Assembly (NCBI GenBank): GCA_964572225.1
Contig: CAZNFR010000080.1
Coordinates: 1-16,433, forward strand
Length of the DNA: 16,433 bases
Source: CAZNFR01 sp964572225
GTDB lineage: Bacteria > Bacteroidota > Bacteroidia > Bacteroidales > GCA-2748055
Direction: 5' to 3'
The notes beneath the pieces were generated by a model. It did no database searches, had not been told where the DNA came from, and was given only the letters and a program-made list of their open reading frames with translations. The first letter of the stretch is position 1. Each line of letters begins with the position of its first letter. The translations under genes were made by a program, and so were the position numbers. This document shows, piece after piece, positions 15,264-16,433 of the stretch.

Positions 15264-16298
15264 TCAAATAAGCACTATTCCCGATTTTTTACAATGATCA
15301 ACCATTTCACCCGGCCAGATGGAGGATTGAATCTCTCCGATATGCGCTTTTCTGAGAAGATACATGCAAAGTCTTGACTGACCGATCCCTCCACCTATGG
15401 ATAAGGGCAATTCATCGTTTAGCAACCTTCGGTGGAACAAAAGATCCTTTCTGTCTTCCTGATCCCTGATCTTCAACTGTTTTATCAGGGCTTCCTTGTC
15501 CACTCTGATACCCATGGAAGAAAGCTCAAAAGCTGTTTCCAGAACCGGATTCCATACAATGATATCTCCGTTCAAGCCTTTATAATTGGCGGAAGTCCCG
15601 GTAGACCAGTCGTCATAATCCGGAGCCCGGCCATCATGAGGTTTTCCATCAGCAAGGTCTCCCCCAATCCCAATAATAAAAACCGCACCAAATTCCCTGG
15701 CAATCTTATTTTCCCTTTCTTTGGGAGGATCTTGAGGAAATTTCAGCCTGAGGTCCTCCGCATGAATAAACGTGATCTTTTCAGGTAAAACAGGTTCAAT
15801 AGCAGGATAATACTCGTAGATAAGAAACTCGGTCCGCCTAAGGGATTCATATATCCTTGTAACAATTTGCTTCAGGAACTCCAGACTTCTCTGTTTTTCA
15901 TCTATGGCAATTTCCCAATCCCACTGATCAACATAGATGGAATGAAGATTATCCAGTTCTTCATCGGGCCGCAAAGCGTTCATATCTGTGTAAATGCCAT
16001 ATCCCGTTCGTATATCATAATCCCTGAGCATCATCCTCTTCCATTTTGCAAGCGAATGAACAACCTCGGCTACCTTATTACCCATATCCTTGATCTGAAA
16101 CGAAACGGGTCTCTCAACTCCATTCAGATCATCGTTTATACCCGTACCTCTCAAAACAAATAAGGGCGCAGTTACACGGCGAAGTCTGAGTTCCGATGAA
16201 AGGGAAGCTTCAAAGCTGTCTTTAACCAATTTGATGGCTTTTTCCGTTTGCTTTAGATCGAGCAGGGTTTTGTAACCTTCCGGTATGATAAGCTTCAT
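15264..16298 (-). CDS. asnA: Aspartate--ammonia ligase (asparagine synthetase A)
   Basis: 344 residues, slightly longer than the 330 of E. coli AsnA. It makes asparagine from aspartate, ammonia and ATP, giving AMP and PPi, as a cytoplasmic homodimer with a class II aminoacyl-tRNA synthetase fold. Diagnostic segments are present in order: HSLAKWKRMML (81-91), GIYTDMNALR (101-110), SIYVDQWDWE (120-129), the long GDLADGKPHDGRAPDYDDW loop (213-231), GDIIVWNPVLE, and the class II motif 3 GGGIGQSRLCMYLL (302-315). The catalytic regions look complete. The gene stands alone on the minus strand and converges on the dehydratase with nine bases between stops and no hairpin between them. Its ATG is four bases after the leader AATTAAAACCCAAA, and an inverted repeat lies 90 bases upstream. 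Confidence 0.97.
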   Translation of the reverse strand: MKLIIPEGYKTLLDLKQTEKAIKLVKDSFEASLSSELRLRRVTAPLFVLRGTGINDDLNGVERPVSFQIKDMGNKVAEVVHSLAKWKRMMLRDYDIRTGYGIYTDMNALRPDEELDNLHSIYVDQWDWEIAIDEKQRSLEFLKQIVTRIYESLRRTEFLIYEYYPAIEPVLPEKITFIHAEDLRLKFPQDPPKERENKIAREFGAVFIIGIGGDLADGKPHDGRAPDYDDWSTGTSANYKGLNGDIIVWNPVLETAFELSSMGIRVDKEALIKQLKIRDQEDRKDLLFHRRLLNDELPLSIGGGIGQSRLCMYLLRKAHIGEIQSSIWPGEMVDHCKKSGIVLI

Positions 16299-16362
16299 GA
16301 TATTTGGGTTTTAATTGTTTCTCAGGCCTTCGGTATCATAAAGGCTGATGCTTTCAAGCATG

Positions 16363-16370
16363 CGAAGATA
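16363..16370 (-). promoter_or_regulatory. Possible -7 box of the asnA promoter
   Basis: TATCTTCG on the minus strand matches TAnnTTTG at seven of eight positions, 64 bases before the asnA ATG. No good TTTG element is seen at the expected distance upstream, where the inverted repeat lies instead. Confidence 0.3.
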
Positions 16371-16388
16371 ACATTAAATTCAGAACTC

Positions 16389-16411
16389 CTGATCCCATCT
16401 CTAGGGATCAG
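16389..16411. repeat. 8-bp inverted repeat upstream of asnA
   Basis: CTGATCCC and GGGATCAG form perfect arms around a 7-base spacer (ATCTCTA). No T run follows on either strand, so a terminator is unlikely unless it serves a gene beyond the right edge. It sits where the upstream promoter element of asnA would be expected, which would suit an operator. Confidence 0.45.
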
Positions 16412-16433
16412 TAAGTTGCGTTTTATTTATCGC

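Noticed and set aside
1..16433. CRISPR array, insertion sequence or rRNA
   Set aside because: No regularly spaced repeats, transposase frames, terminal inverted repeats or rRNA-like sequence were seen on either strand.

Overview
The window looks like a chromosomal segment of a member of the Bacteroidota. The signs are a tRNA promoter with the TAnnTTTG -7 box (TATCTTTG), few recognisable Shine-Dalgarno sequences, Rcp1-type single-domain response regulators paired with PAS kinases, a lipoprotein sulfatase, an ECF sigma factor operon with membrane partners, a DUF3857 protein and an AsnA-type asparagine synthetase. I cannot place it below phylum.

Layout, left to right. Bases 2-1105 (+) hold the 3' part of a TPR protein that runs off the left edge. 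It converges with, and overlaps by 18 bases, a minus-strand set read from right to left: PAS histidine kinase (8007-5890), Rcp1-type receiver (5883-5461), hybrid REC-PAS-kinase-REC protein (5460-3502), lipoprotein sulfatase (3447-1768) and HAD hydrolase (1756-1088). The three signalling genes are packed with no room between them and should form one phosphorelay. The receiver carries a clear one-base frameshift near 5560: its normal C-terminal half, with the conserved Lys-Pro, is present in the neighbouring frame.

A tRNA-Arg(UCU) with its own promoter and terminator sits on the + strand at 8248-8324. Beyond it lies an AT-richer minus-strand block: an 81-aa membrane protein, an ECF sigma factor, a four-helix membrane protein and a lipoprotein (10285-8360), plausibly one envelope-sensing unit. 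Next come a hairpin terminator (10615-10665), a DUF6958-like winged-helix protein, an orphan open reading fragment without a start codon, and a DUF3857 protein of only 191 aa that lacks the usual transglutaminase part. The 11016-11766 area looks partly decayed.

The right third holds two + strand genes in tandem. One is a radical SAM protein related to the COG2108 group (pyruvate formate-lyase activase-like). The other is a single-chain aconitase-superfamily hydro-lyase in which LeuC-like and LeuD-like halves are fused. Their substrate is not given by the context, and this pair is the best candidate here for unassigned biochemistry. The last gene is asnA on the minus strand, converging on the dehydratase with a 9-base gap, with an 8-bp inverted repeat in its upstream region.
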